In this document: in pieces, positions 1 to 9,679 of the stretch
How positions within the stretch are numbered: the stretch's first letter is position 1
How the letters are laid out: every line of letters begins with the position of its first letter
Assembly: GCA_026129405.1 (NCBI GenBank)
Contig: JAHCID010000007.1
Coordinates: 186,001-250,000, forward strand
DNA length: 64,000 bases
Direction: 5' to 3'
DNA from: a bacterium
GTDB lineage: Bacteria; Desulfobacterota; Binatia; DP-6
The notes under the pieces: model-generated
What the model was told of the DNA's origin: nothing
The model's input: only the letters and a program-made list of their open reading frames with translations
Databases searched by the model: none
Made by a program: the position numbers and the translations under genes

Positions 1-694
1 ACATGTGGACGCGGGTGTCGTCGTCGAAGACGAGCGTGAACTCCCAGCCGCGCACCTCTTCGCCGCGACTGGCGGCGATCCGCAGCGGCCGCTCGTCGTC
101 CTGCACCTCGCGCCCCTCCTGGAGCACGCGGAAGCCGCCGCCCACGGGGCCGATGGGCGCGGTGTCGTCGGTGCGCCGGCGCAGCAGCGCCGCACCCGCC
201 GGATTGGTCTCGATCCGGCGGGCCTCGGCGTCGCGCGCGATGAACACCGCCGCCGGAACCGCGGCCAGCACCGCCTCCAGCTCGGTGATCCGCTGCACGA
301 GCTGCCGGCGCTGCCGGTGCAGCTCGAGGAAGACGTCGACCTTGCTGCGCAGCATGCGCGGGTCGATCGGCTTGAAGAGGAAGTCGACCGCGCCGGCCTC
401 GTAGCCGTTGAAGAGACGCGTCTGGTCGTGGAGCGCGGCGGTGACGAAGATGATCGGGATCGCCCGCGTGCGCTCCGTGCCGCGCATGAGCTCGGCGAGC
501 TCGACGCCGTCCATGCCGGGCATCTCGATGTCGATCAGCGCGAGCGCGACGTCCTCGGTGAGCAGCAGCTCGAGCGCGGCGCGGCCGGAGGTGGCCTGTA
601 GCAGCTCGCGATCCTCCTGGCGCAGGACGGCGACGAGGGCCGTCAGGTTCTCCGGCCGGTCGTCGACCAGGAGTATCTTCGCGGGGGCGTTCAC
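1..694 (-). CDS. Response regulator with PAS domain (REC-PAS), truncated by the window edge
   Basis: The visible 231 residues begin with a receiver domain (KILLVDD near residue 6, the phospho-acceptor Asp in ALIDIEMPGMDG near residue 55, conserved Lys in FLFKPID near residue 105). A helical linker and a PAS-like domain (AVLAAVPAAVFIARDAEARR) follow, and the reading frame stays open to base 1, so the C-terminus (probably another signalling or histidine kinase module) is missing. The GTG start overlaps the TGA of cheB (GTGA), which shows translational coupling. As the last visible gene of the kinase/cheR/cheB operon, it is likely a phosphorylation target or partner kinase of the upstream hybrid kinase. 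The receiver call is firm; the full architecture is unknown. Confidence 0.85.
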   Translation of the reverse strand, partial: MNAPAKILLVDDRPENLTALVAVLRQEDRELLQATSGRAALELLLTEDVALALIDIEMPGMDGVELAELMRGTERTRAIPIIFVTAALHDQTRLFNGYEAGAVDFLFKPIDPRMLRSKVDVFLELHRQRRQLVQRITELEAVLAAVPAAVFIARDAEARRIETNPAGAALLRRRTDDTAPIGPVGGGFRVLQEGREVQDDERPLRIAASRGEEVRGWEFTLVFDDDTRVHM

Positions 695-1305
695 GCCGGC
701 GTCTCCGTCGGCGGTGCCGCGAGCACCGCGAGGGCACTGGCGATGGCGCGCACGGGCGCGACCAGGGCCCCGGGACAGGCGGCGATCGCGGCCTCGGGCA
801 TCGTCGGGACGCCCGCCTCGGCCGGTGCCTGGACGAACGTCGGCGCGCCGGCCCGGCCGATGGCGGCGAGGCCGCGGGCGCCGTCGTCGTTCGCGCCCGA
901 GAGCACGACGCCCGCCACCCGCACCCCGTAGACGTCGACCGCCGACTCGAAGAGCACGTCGATCGACGGGATCGAGAAGTTCACCGCCGCGTCGACGGTG
1001 AGCGCCAGCGCGGGGCCGGCGTCGACGAGGAGGTGGTAGTCCGGCGGCGCCACGTGCACCGTGCCCGGGCGGATCGGCTGCTTGTCCTCGACCTCGACGA
1101 CGGGCCACCCGCAGCGGTACGCGAGCGCCTCGGCGAGGCTGCTCGGCCGCTGCCGCGGCAGGTGGACCACGACGACGATCGGCGGCGCGAAGTCGACCGG
1201 GAGGCCGGCGAGCAGCGCGCTCAGCGCATCGATCGCGCCGGCCGAGCCGCCGACGACGACGGCGGCGATGCCGCCCGGTCCGCCGATGTCGGTGAGCGTC
1301 GTCAT
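691..1305 (-). CDS. cheB: Chemotaxis-type protein-glutamate methylesterase domain (CheB, no receiver)
   Basis: 204 residues, only the CheB catalytic domain. The serine nucleophile sits in GGSAGAID near residue 18, the histidine in VVVHLP near residue 48, and the aspartate in SGANDDGARG near residue 140, matching the CheB Ser-His-Asp triad. Classical CheB is about 350 residues because an N-terminal receiver controls activity; that receiver is absent, so regulation may come from separate receivers (three in the hybrid kinase, one in the downstream REC-PAS protein). The ATG overlaps the stop of cheR and its own stop overlaps the next start, so translation should be coupled. No chemoreceptor or CheA is visible, so the methyl-ester substrate is unknown. 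Confidence 0.9.
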   Translation of the reverse strand: MTTLTDIGGPGGIAAVVVGGSAGAIDALSALLAGLPVDFAPPIVVVVHLPRQRPSSLAEALAYRCGWPVVEVEDKQPIRPGTVHVAPPDYHLLVDAGPALALTVDAAVNFSIPSIDVLFESAVDVYGVRVAGVVLSGANDDGARGLAAIGRAGAPTFVQAPAEAGVPTMPEAAIAACPGALVAPVRAIASALAVLAAPPTETPA

Positions 1306-2117
1306 CGCTTCTGGTAGACGCGCTCCACGCGCGCCACCTCGTCGAACGCTCCGCCGTGCCGCGAGAAGCGCAGCGTCTCCTTGGCGCCGAGGCCGAGAAA
1401 GCCCTTGTGGCCCAAGGCGTCGCGCAAGAGGCCCACCGCCTGCTCCTGGAGCTCGTGGTCGAAGTAGATGAGCACGTTGCGACAGGTGGCGAGCTGCACC
1501 TCGGCGAACACGCCGTCGGTCGTGAGGCTGTGGTCGGCGAAGACCACGGACGCGCGGAGCGTCTTGTCGAGCACCGCCGAGCCGTAGCCGGCGGTGTAGT
1601 AGTCGGACAGCGAGCCGGTGCCGCCGGCGGCGAGATACGCCTCGCTGAACTGCGCCATGCGATCGAGCCCGTAGACGCCTGCCTCGGCGGCGCGGAGCGC
1701 GTCGGGGTTGATGTCGGTGGCGTAGATGAGGCTGCGGTCGAGGAGCCCCTCTTCCCGCAGCAGGATCGCGAGCGAGTAGACCTCCTCGCCCGTGCTGCAC
1801 CCGGCCACCCAGATGCGGACCGACGGATAGGTGCGCAGATACGGCACGACCAGCCGGCGCAGCGCGACCCAGAACGGCGGGTCGCGGAACATGTCGCTCA
1901 CCTGCACCGTGAGGTACGAGAGCAGCGTGCGGAAGAGCTCCGCGTCGCGCAGCACGCGCTCCTGGAGCCCGGACAGGCTGCGGCATTCGAAGCGCCGCAT
2001 CGCTTCGCCCAGCCGGCGCTTCAGCGACGCCGTGGCGTAGCGGCGGAAATCGTAGTGGTAGCGGCGGTAGAGGCCTTCGAGGAGGAGCGCCAGCTCGATG
2101 TCGACCGTGTCCGTCAT
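1302..2117 (-). CDS. cheR: Chemotaxis-type protein-glutamate O-methyltransferase (CheR)
   Basis: 271 residues with full-length CheR layout: a helical N-terminal domain (about 1-75) and an SAM-dependent methyltransferase domain with the SAM-binding loop WVAGCSTGEEVYSLAI near residue 105, the acidic ATDIN motif near 138, and CRNVLIYFD near 215. The family transfers methyl groups from SAM to receptor glutamates. Here it pairs with a receiver-less CheB and a hybrid kinase rather than with flagellar chemotaxis genes, a context known from alternative cellular-function chemosensory systems. The ATG lies 15 bases after the kinase stop and the gene overlaps cheB by four bases. Confidence 0.93.
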   Translation of the reverse strand: MTDTVDIELALLLEGLYRRYHYDFRRYATASLKRRLGEAMRRFECRSLSGLQERVLRDAELFRTLLSYLTVQVSDMFRDPPFWVALRRLVVPYLRTYPSVRIWVAGCSTGEEVYSLAILLREEGLLDRSLIYATDINPDALRAAEAGVYGLDRMAQFSEAYLAAGGTGSLSDYYTAGYGSAVLDKTLRASVVFADHSLTTDGVFAEVQLATCRNVLIYFDHELQEQAVGLLRDALGHKGFLGLGAKETLRFSRHGGAFDEVARVERVYQKR

Positions 2118-2132
2118 GGCGCCCGCACCGCC

Positions 2133-5100
2133 CTACTTCGGAAGCCACACCTTGATGAGGGAGAGGAGCTTGTCGACGTCGAGCGGCTTCGTGACGTAGT
2201 CGTTCGCGCCCGCCTCGAGGCACCGGTCGCGGTCGTCGGCCATCGCCTTGGCGGTGAGCGCGATGACGGGCAGCTTCTGCCACGCCGGACGACGGCGGAT
2301 CTCGCGCGTCGCGGTGATGCCGTCCATCTCGGGCATCATGACGTCCATCAGCACGAGGTCGATCGCCGTGGCCGGGTCGCCCTGGGCGCGCTCGAGCGCG
2401 GCGAGCGCCTCACGGCCGTTGCGGGCGATCTCGAGCTGCGCGCCCTTGTGCTCCAGCACGCTCGTCAGCGCGAACACGTTGCGCACGTCGTCCTCGACGA
2501 GGAGCAGGCGGCGGCCTTCGAGGAACGCCTCGCGGCTGCGCACCTCGCGCAGGATGCGCTGCTGCTCCGGGGGCAGGCGCGCCTCGACCTGGTGGAGGAA
2601 GAGCGTCACCTCGTCGAGCAGGCGCTCCGGCGAGCGCGCGCCCTTGATGACGATCGAGCTGGCGAAGCGGCGCAGGCGCTGCTCCTCGTCGCGGCCGAGC
2701 GAGCGGCCGGTGTAGACGATGATGGGCGGGAACGCCGCGGGCCCGCCCGCCGCCATCGCCTCCAGCAGGTCGAAGCCCGACATGTCGGGGAGCTTCAGAT
2801 CGAGGACGACGCAGTCGAAGCTGCCGGCGGCGAGCGCCGCCAGTGCCTCGCGGCCGCTGCCGACCGACACCACCTCGACGTCGCCGCTCGCGAGCAGCGC
2901 CTCGATGTGGCGGCGCTGGCTCGCCACGTCCTCGACCACGAGCACCCGACGCGGCCCGTGCTCGAGCCGCCGCTCGAGCGCCCGCACCGCGGCCTCGAGG
3001 TCGGCCCGCGCGAGCGGCTTGCGTGCATGGCCGACGGCCCCCATCTCGAGCGCCTGCTGCGCATAGTCGGCGACCGAGAGCACGTGCACGGGGATGTGGC
3101 GGATCGACGGCGTGCGCTTCACCTCTTCCAGCACCGCGAGGCCCGAGTGGTCCGGCAGGTGGATGTCGAGCAGGATCGCGCTCGGCAGATGGCGCAGCGC
3201 GAGCGCGAGCCCCTCGGCCGCCGTCGGCGCGAGCAGGCAGCGGTAGCCGAGCTCGTGGGCGAGGTCGAAGAGGATGCGCGCGAAACGGCGGTCGTCCTCG
3301 ATGACGAGGAGCGTGCGCTCGCCCGGCTGAACCGCGTCGCGATCGTCGTCCGCAGGGTCCGACGGTGCGCCGGCCGCGGCCGCGAGGCTCGGCGCCGGCG
3401 CGACGGCGACCGGCTCCGGCGCGCGCGGCGCGGCGACGGCGCAGGCCGCGCGGGGGCGTCGTCAGCCGCTCGGGCACGACGAGGGTGAACGTGCTGCCCG
3501 CGCCGGGGACGCTCTCGAGAGCGATGTCGCCGCCGAGACGGCGCGCCAGCTCGCGCGAGATCGTGAGCCCGAGCCCGGTCCCGCCCGCCGGCCGATGGCT
3601 GCCCTGCACCTGCCGGAAGGCCTCGAAGATGCCGTCGTGCAGCTCCGGCGCGATGCCGACGCCGGTGTCGCGCACCGCGAAGGCGACGCGGCCGCCAGCC
3701 CGCGCCCCGACCGTCAGCGCCACCGTCCCGGCTTCGGTGAACTTGATGGCGTTGGCCAGCAGGTTGCGCAGGATCTGCTGGAGCCGCAGCGGATCGGTGA
3801 CGATGGTCGCCGGCGTCTCGGGCGCGACGCCGATCTCCAGCACGAGCCGCCGCTCGCGCGCCAGCGGCGTGAAGGTCCGGCGCAGCATTTCGGTCAGCGT
3901 CGCGAGCTCGAGGGTTTCGGGTGCCAGCTCCATGCGCCCGGCCTCGATGCGTGCGAGATCGAGGATGTCGTTGATCAGCATGAGCAGGTCGTTGCCGGCG
4001 GCGTAGATGGCCTCGGCGTACTGGACCTGCTCGGCGGTGAGGTTCCCGCCCTTGTTGTCGGCGAGCATCTTCGAGAGGATCAACGCCGAGTTGAGCGGCG
4101 TCCGCAGCTCGTGGCTCATGTTGGCCAGGAACTCGGACTTGTACTGGCTGGCGCGGCCGAGCTCGTCGGCCTTCTCGAGCAGGCGGCCCTGTGCCCGCGC
4201 CAGCTCGTCACGCTGCCGCTCGATCGCCTGGGCCTGCTCCTCGAGCTGCACGTTCGTCTGCTCCAGCTCGGCGTGCTGCGCCTCGAGTCGGGCCTGCGAA
4301 TCGCGCAGCGCGCGCCCCTGCTCCTCCAGCTCCTCGTTGACGACGCGCAGCTCCTCCTGCTGCACCTGGAGCCGCTCGGCCTGCTGCTGCGTCTCCTGGA
4401 GGAGCTCCTCGAGACGGCGGCGGTAGTGGATCGAACGGATGGCGACGCCGATCGGCTCGGCGACGGCGGCGAGGAGCTCCAGGTCTCCCGGCTCGACGTC
4501 GTGGAAGAAGCCGAGCTCGACGACGCCGGTGACGTCGCGGTCGGCGGTGAGGGGCGCGATCACGAGGTGGCGCGGCGCGACCGGGCCGAGCCCCGAGACC
4601 ACCGCCAGCTGGCCGAGCGGCACGTCGTCGACGCGCAGCACGCGGCGGTCGCGAACCGCCTGCCCGACCAGCCCTTCGCCGACGTCGACGCGGTCCGGCC
4701 CCGCGACGCCGTCGCCGAGGGCGTACCCGCCGACGCGACGATACCGCCCGTCGCCGTCGACGGCGTAGAGCGCCCCGACCGGCGCCTCGAGGGACGCGCA
4801 GAGAACCTGCGCCACGGCCTGCGCCAGCTCGTCGAGTCCGAGCTCGCCCCGCAGCGCCGCGTCGACGCGGGCCTGCGTCTCGCGCAGCCATTCGCGCGCC
4901 CGCAGCTCGAGGCGGCTGCGCACGAAGCGCATGGCGATGATCGCGAGGCCCCACAGCGCGACGATGCCGAAGGTCCGGTTGAGCCGCGCGATGGCGACGG
5001 GAAAGCCCTCGACGTGGCCCGTGACGATCGCGCCGACGACCATGAGCGTCGTGGCCACGCCGGCCACGACCAGCGGCACCCAGGGGCGTGACAGGAACAG

Positions 5101-5241
5101 CGCGAGCGCCACCGGTACGAGGTAGAACACCCACTCGGCCACCCCGAGCGGCGTCGCCAGCTCGATGCCGAACACCACCACCATCGAGAGGACGATCGCG
5201 GCCCAGAGGAGCGGCGGCTCCTGTCGTACGAATCGTCCCAT
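2133..5241 (-). CDS. Membrane GAF hybrid histidine kinase with three receiver domains, interrupted by an apparent one-base frameshift
   Basis: The first part (5241 to about 3460) encodes four predicted membrane helices in the first ~105 residues, a GAF-like domain (~130-270), a long Gln/Glu-rich coiled coil, a HisKA domain with the H-box NMSHELRTPLN (~377) and an HATPase (DTGVGIAPE, GTGLGLTIS). The frame then shifts: three receiver domains (LLVIEDD, RVLVVEDV and RLLLVEDD) continue in the -1 frame down to 2133. The total length is 3n+1, and removing one C from the C5 run (plus-strand G5 at 3452-3456) restores a 1035-residue protein with an Ala/Pro-rich linker. The receiver part has an in-frame TGA just upstream and no sensible start, so a separate gene is unlikely. 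It may be a sequencing error or a real mutation. The gene heads the cheR-cheB operon. Confidence 0.85.
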
Positions 5242-5262
5242 GAGACGCTGCCGCCACTCCTG

Positions 5263-6543
5263 TCATGGAACGTCCGGGTGGGGAATCTCGCTCGTGCCCC
5301 GGGTCTCACCTCGTGAGACCACCACGGCGGCGGCGAGATCGCCGGTCACGTTGATCGTGGTCCGGCACATGTCGAGGAAGCGGTCGACGCCGAGGATGAG
5401 GCCGATGCCCTCCCCCGGCACGCCGACCATGCCGAGGATCATCGCCACGACGGGAATCGAGCCCGCCGGCACGCCGGCGGTGCCGATGCCGCCGAGGATG
5501 CAGATGACGACGACCGTCAGCTGCTGCGAGAACGACAGGTCGACGCCATAGAGCTGCGCAAGGAAAAGCACCGTGACGCCCTCGAAGAGCGCGGTCCCGT
5601 TCTGATTGGCCGTCGAGCCGATGGTGAGCACGAAGCGGCTCACGTGCGGCGGCAGCCGCAGCTCGTCCTCCGCGACGCGCAGCGCCGTCGGCAGCGTCGC
5701 GTTGCTCGACGCGGTGGAGAACGCCGTCAGCATGGCCTCGCGGATGCCGCGGAAGAAGCGCACCGGCGACATGCCGCCGAGGAGCGAGACCGAGAGCGAG
5801 TAGACGACGAACTGGTGGATCGCCAGCGCCAGCAGCACCACGCCGACGTAGGACGCGAGCTGCCAGAGCACGTCGACGCCGAGCCGTGCCGTGAGCGTGA
5901 AGAGGAGACAGGCGATGCCGAGAGGCGCGGCGCCGATGACGACGTCGAGGAGCCGCATCACGACCTCGTAGAGCCCCTGGAGCGCCTCCTCGAAGCGGCG
6001 GGCCGCGTCGGTGCGCGTCGTCAGCAGGCCCACGCCGAGGAAGAGTGCGAAGACCATCACCGGCAGCATGTCGCCGTTGGCCATGGCTTCGACCACGTTG
6101 CGCGGCACCAGCTGCACGAAGAACCCGACGCCGCCGACCTCGGAGCCCGGCGCCGGCGCGGGCACCGCGGCGCGCTGCGCCAGGACCTGCGCGCGCAGCG
6201 TCTCGGGCAGGCCGCGCCCGGGCTCGAACAGGTCGACGAGCCCGACGCCGAGGAGCACCGCGACGCTCGAGACCAGCACGGTGTAGGCGAGGGTCTTGAG
6301 GCCGATGCGGCCGAGCTGGCCGACGTCGCCGATTCCGGCGACGCCGAGCGCGAGCGCCGAGACGACGAGCGGCAGCACGAGCATGAAGAGCAGCCGCAGG
6401 AAGATCTGTCCGAGCGGCTCGGTACCGTAGACGACGACGGCCTCGAGCCACGGCGCGCCGGCCGACGTCGCGTGCGCGAGGATGCCGAGCGACGTCCCCA
6501 CGACGAGGCCCAGCAGCATCCGCAACGAGCGGTCGTGGGACAT
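5263..6543 (-). CDS. Dicarboxylate/amino acid:cation symporter (DAACS family)
   Basis: 426 residues with about eight hydrophobic segments plus the hairpin motifs of the glutamate transporter fold: serine-rich STASSNATLPTAL (~275), NQNGTALFEGVTVLFLAQ (~312), AGVPAGSIP (~362) and the C-terminal DRFLDMCRTTINVTGDL (~395), where the Arg and Asn/Asp contribute to substrate and sodium binding in this family. It should sit in the inner membrane and import C4-dicarboxylate, aspartate or glutamate with Na+ or H+; the exact substrate cannot be read from sequence. It lies 21 bases downstream of the hybrid kinase start, on the same strand, and diverges from the MaoC operon across a 60-base gap. Confidence 0.92.
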   Translation of the reverse strand: MSHDRSLRMLLGLVVGTSLGILAHATSAGAPWLEAVVVYGTEPLGQIFLRLLFMLVLPLVVSALALGVAGIGDVGQLGRIGLKTLAYTVLVSSVAVLLGVGLVDLFEPGRGLPETLRAQVLAQRAAVPAPAPGSEVGGVGFFVQLVPRNVVEAMANGDMLPVMVFALFLGVGLLTTRTDAARRFEEALQGLYEVVMRLLDVVIGAAPLGIACLLFTLTARLGVDVLWQLASYVGVVLLALAIHQFVVYSLSVSLLGGMSPVRFFRGIREAMLTAFSTASSNATLPTALRVAEDELRLPPHVSRFVLTIGSTANQNGTALFEGVTVLFLAQLYGVDLSFSQQLTVVVICILGGIGTAGVPAGSIPVVAMILGMVGVPGEGIGLILGVDRFLDMCRTTINVTGDLAAAVVVSRGETRGTSEIPHPDVP

Positions 6544-6603
6544 CGGACGCGAAGTATGCGGGAGGGGTGCGTTCCCGCGCAAACGTGCTATAGCCCGGCG
6601 CGC

Positions 6604-7476
6604 GTGAGCCCGGAGGCCACTCTCTTCGCCGGGTCGTCCGTGCACGTCGGACGCGATCTCGGCGGCCGCCGCATCGTCGTGTCGCAGGACGACGTCGCAC
6701 GCTATCGCGCCGGCACCGGCGCCGACGATCTGCCCGACGACCCCGCGCCCGCCCTGCTCCACCACTCCGAGGTCTACCGCGACCTCTCCTGGTACCTGCC
6801 GAATCTGATCGGCAACCTGCACGCGCGCCAGGAGTGGCAGCTGTTCCGCCCCTGGCGCCTCGGCGACGCGGTGGCGTCGCATGCGGTCGTCGTCGAGCGC
6901 TACCGCAGGCGCAACCGCGAGCTCGTCGTGAACGAGGTCGTCTGGACCGACGCCGAGGGTCGCTGGCTCCAGCGCAGCCGCACCCACCAGAGCTTCCTCG
7001 CCGACGACCCCGGCGACGCGATGGTCGTCGACAAGGGCCGCGAGAAGCGCGGCGACCGTCGTTTCGTGCTGCCCGGCGGCGACGGCGAGCGCCTGACGCC
7101 GCGCACCCGCACCATCACGCACGCGATGTGCGAGGCGTTCTCCGGGCCGACGAAGAACTATCACACCGACGTCGAGATGGCGCGGGCGCTCGGCTTCCCC
7201 GACATCGTGGTGCAGGGGATGATGTCGGTCTGCTTCGTCGCCGACACGGTCGCGCGCCGCTTCGGCGACGGCTTCCACCGCGGCGGGACGCTCGACGTCC
7301 GCCTGGTCAACGTCGTGTGGCCCGGCGACGCGATCACGTCCAGCGGCCTGGTTCGCGAGCGCGTGCGCGAGGGCGACGCCGACCGCGTGCACCTCGACGT
7401 CTGGAGCGCGAAGGCCGACGGCACCGTCACCGTGGTCGGCACCGCCAGCGCCCTCGTCGCACGAGCCGCGCGATGA
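6604..7476 (+). CDS. MaoC-family (double hot-dog) acyl dehydratase
   Basis: 290 residues from a GTG start. It has two hot-dog halves, an N-terminal dehydratase-like domain and a C-terminal MaoC domain with the hydratase signature NYHTDVEMARALGFPDIVVQG (~180-200), where His and Asp are the catalytic-type residues. The family hydrates or dehydrates 2-enoyl-CoA / 3-hydroxyacyl-CoA thioesters. The gene opens a coupled operon (its TGA overlaps the amidase ATG). A GCTATAG element about 15 bases upstream of the GTG could be a -10 box, implying a very short leader. The acyl substrate is unknown. Confidence 0.82.
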   Translation: MSPEATLFAGSSVHVGRDLGGRRIVVSQDDVARYRAGTGADDLPDDPAPALLHHSEVYRDLSWYLPNLIGNLHARQEWQLFRPWRLGDAVASHAVVVERYRRRNRELVVNEVVWTDAEGRWLQRSRTHQSFLADDPGDAMVVDKGREKRGDRRFVLPGGDGERLTPRTRTITHAMCEAFSGPTKNYHTDVEMARALGFPDIVVQGMMSVCFVADTVARRFGDGFHRGGTLDVRLVNVVWPGDAITSSGLVRERVREGDADRVHLDVWSAKADGTVTVVGTASALVARAAR

Positions 7477-8930
7477 ACCCCACCTTCCAGTCGGCGCTCA
7501 CCCTCGCCCGCGCGCTGCGCGCGAGGACGCTCTCGAGCCGCGAGCTGCTCGAGCACTTCATCGCCCGCGTCGAGCGCTTCAACCCCGCGCTCAACGCCGT
7601 CGTCACGCTCGACCTCGACCGCGCCCGCAAGGCGGCGGATCGGGCCGACGTGGCGCTCGCCCGCGGCGAGGTCACGGGCCCGTTCCACGGCGTGCCGATG
7701 ACGATCAAGGACACCTTCGAGGTGGCCGGCGTCCGCACGACCGCCGGCTTCCCGCCGCTCGCCGAGCACGTGCCCGAGCGCGACGCGGAGGCGGTGCTGC
7801 GGCTGCGCCGGGGCGGCGTGATCCCGTTCGGCAAGACCAACGTGCCGGTGCTGGCGGGGGACTGGCAGACCTACAACCCGATCTTCGGCGCGACGAGCAA
7901 CCCGTGGGACACGGCGCGCTCGCCCGGCGGCTCGTCGGGCGGCGCCGCCGCGGCGGTGGCCGCCGGCCTCTCGCCGCTGGAGCTCGGCAGCGACATCGGC
8001 GGCTCGATCCGCGTGCCGGCGCACTGGAGCGGCATCGTCGGGCACAAGCCCACCTTCGGCCTCGTTCCCCAGCGCGGGCACATCCCGGGACCGCCGGGCA
8101 CGCTCGCCGAGCCCGACCTCAACGTCGTCGGCCCGCTCGCGCGGACCGTCGAGGACTGCGAGGCGATGCTCGACCTGCTCGCCGGCCCCACCGACGACCG
8201 CGCGATCGCCTGGACGTTGCGACCGCCGCCGGCGCGCCACGAGCGGCTCGCCGACTTCCGCGTCGCCGCCTGGCTCGACGACCCGGCCTACCCCGTCGAC
8301 TCGCGCGTGCGGACCCTCCTCGAGCGCGCGATGGAGGCGCTCCGTACCGCCGGCGTCATGGTCGACGCGCGAGCGCGCCCGCGGCTCGACTTCAGCGACG
8401 CCGTCCGCACGTATCTCGAGCTGCTCTACCCCCTCATCATGGCCGGCTATCCACCGGAGCAGTTCGAGGCGTTCGCGCAGATGGCCGACGCGCTCGCGCG
8501 CGACGACGAGTCGGCGCTCGCGCGCACGGCACGCTTCGGCACGGCCCGCCATCGCGAGTGGCTCGCCGCCAACGAGCGTCGCGAGGGATTCCGGGCGGCG
8601 TATGCCGACCTCTTCCGCCGCTTCGACGTCCTCGTGACGCCGGTGAACTTCGTCCCGCCCATCGCGCACGACCACACCGAGCCCTTCCCCGCCCGCACGC
8701 TCGGCGTCGACGGCGTCGAGCGCTCGTATCTCGACCTCATCGCCTGGGTCGGTCCGGTGACCATGTGCTGGCTGCCCGCGACGGTGATCCCGATCGGCGC
8801 GACGCCCGACGGGCTCCCGGTCGGCGTGCAGATCGTCGGCCCGTACCTCGAGGACCGCACCACGCTCGCCTTCGCACGGCTCGCGCAGGACGTGCTGGGG
8901 GGCGCGCAGCCGCCGCCCGGCTACGCATGA
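7473..8930 (+). CDS. Amidase signature family enzyme
   Basis: 485 residues. The amidase catalytic triad is complete: Lys in GVPMTIKD (~77), the cis-Ser in the glycine/serine-rich PGGSSGGAAAAVAAG (~153), and the nucleophile Ser in GSDIGGSIRVPA (~175). The length is normal for the family, which hydrolyses amide bonds of small amides, aryl amides, fatty amides or cyclic imides; GatA is unlikely because no gatB or gatC is present. Start and stop overlap both neighbours (ATGA at both ends), placing it in one translational unit with the MaoC hydratase and the DUF4336 protein. Substrate unknown. Confidence 0.92.
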   Translation: MNPTFQSALTLARALRARTLSSRELLEHFIARVERFNPALNAVVTLDLDRARKAADRADVALARGEVTGPFHGVPMTIKDTFEVAGVRTTAGFPPLAEHVPERDAEAVLRLRRGGVIPFGKTNVPVLAGDWQTYNPIFGATSNPWDTARSPGGSSGGAAAAVAAGLSPLELGSDIGGSIRVPAHWSGIVGHKPTFGLVPQRGHIPGPPGTLAEPDLNVVGPLARTVEDCEAMLDLLAGPTDDRAIAWTLRPPPARHERLADFRVAAWLDDPAYPVDSRVRTLLERAMEALRTAGVMVDARARPRLDFSDAVRTYLELLYPLIMAGYPPEQFEAFAQMADALARDDESALARTARFGTARHREWLAANERREGFRAAYADLFRRFDVLVTPVNFVPPIAHDHTEPFPARTLGVDGVERSYLDLIAWVGPVTMCWLPATVIPIGATPDGLPVGVQIVGPYLEDRTTLAFARLAQDVLGGAQPPPGYA

Positions 8931-9679
8931 CGAGCCTCCTCGACCGCGTCCTGCAGCTCGTGCAGCCGACGCCGGTCGACGGCTTCGCGCCGCCGCCGCG
9001 CGCGCTGGCGGACGGGCTCTGGGTGTTCGATCGCCGCCTCGCCATGCCGGGCGGCCCGCTGCTGCCGCTCACCGGCACGCTGATCCGGCTCCCGGGCGGG
9101 GGCCTTCTCGTGCACTCGCCCGTCCGGCTCGACGCGGCGACGGCCGAGGCGGTGCGCTCGCTCGGCCCGATCACCGACGTCCTGGCGCCGAACGGCTTCC
9201 ATCACCTCTTCGCGCCGGCGTGGCATGCGGCGTACCCGCAGGCGCGCCTCTTCGCCGCGCCCGGCCTCCCCGCCCGCGTCCCGGCGCTCGCCGGCGCCGC
9301 CCCGCTGCGCGACGGCGACCCGTCGCCGTGGCCGGACGTCGACATCCTCGTCTACGGCCCGGTCGGCAACCTCGGCGAGGTCGTCGTCTTCCACCGCCCC
9401 ACCGGGACGCTCGTGCTCACCGACCTCGCGTTCAACGTCGTCCGGGTCGATTCGCTCTTCGACCGCTTCGGCTGGCGGGTCGTCATGGGCGTGCCGCCGC
9501 ACCTCGCGCCGAGCCGCACCGCCCGCATGACCCTGCTGCGCGACCGCGCGCGCGTGCGCCCCTTCGTCGAGCGGCTGCTGGCGCTCGACGTGCGGCGCAT
9601 CGTCGTCTCGCACGGCGACGTCGTCGAGCACGACGCCGCCGCCGCGCTCCGCCGCGGCTTCGCGGACTACCTGACCTGA
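8927..9679 (+). CDS. DUF4336-like protein (metallo-beta-lactamase-related fold)
   Basis: 250 residues resembling DUF4336 proteins, a group with a beta-lactamase-like fold that has mostly lost the HxHxDH zinc motif. The visible signature parts are NGFHHLFAPAWHAAYPQA (~85-102), LVLTDLAFNVV (~160) and the C-terminal VSHGDVVEHDAAAALRRGF (~222-240). The conserved His/Asp positions could still bind one metal. Function is unknown in the family. It is the last gene of the MaoC-amidase operon, overlapping the amidase stop. A short GC-rich inverted repeat follows the stop but has no T-run. Confidence 0.7.
   Translation: MTSLLDRVLQLVQPTPVDGFAPPPRALADGLWVFDRRLAMPGGPLLPLTGTLIRLPGGGLLVHSPVRLDAATAEAVRSLGPITDVLAPNGFHHLFAPAWHAAYPQARLFAAPGLPARVPALAGAAPLRDGDPSPWPDVDILVYGPVGNLGEVVVFHRPTGTLVLTDLAFNVVRVDSLFDRFGWRVVMGVPPHLAPSRTARMTLLRDRARVRPFVERLLALDVRRIVVSHGDVVEHDAAAALRRGFADYLT

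Noticed and set aside
2133-3134. Receiver part as a separate multi-receiver gene
   Set aside because: The only internal Met is in the middle of a receiver domain, an in-frame stop lies just upstream, and the domain order continues that of the kinase; a frameshift explains it better.
1356-3488. Long plus-strand open frame (710 codons)
   Set aside because: It is the antisense of cheR and the hybrid kinase, with a low-complexity, Arg/Ala/Glu-rich product and no domain; typical of high-GC antisense frames.
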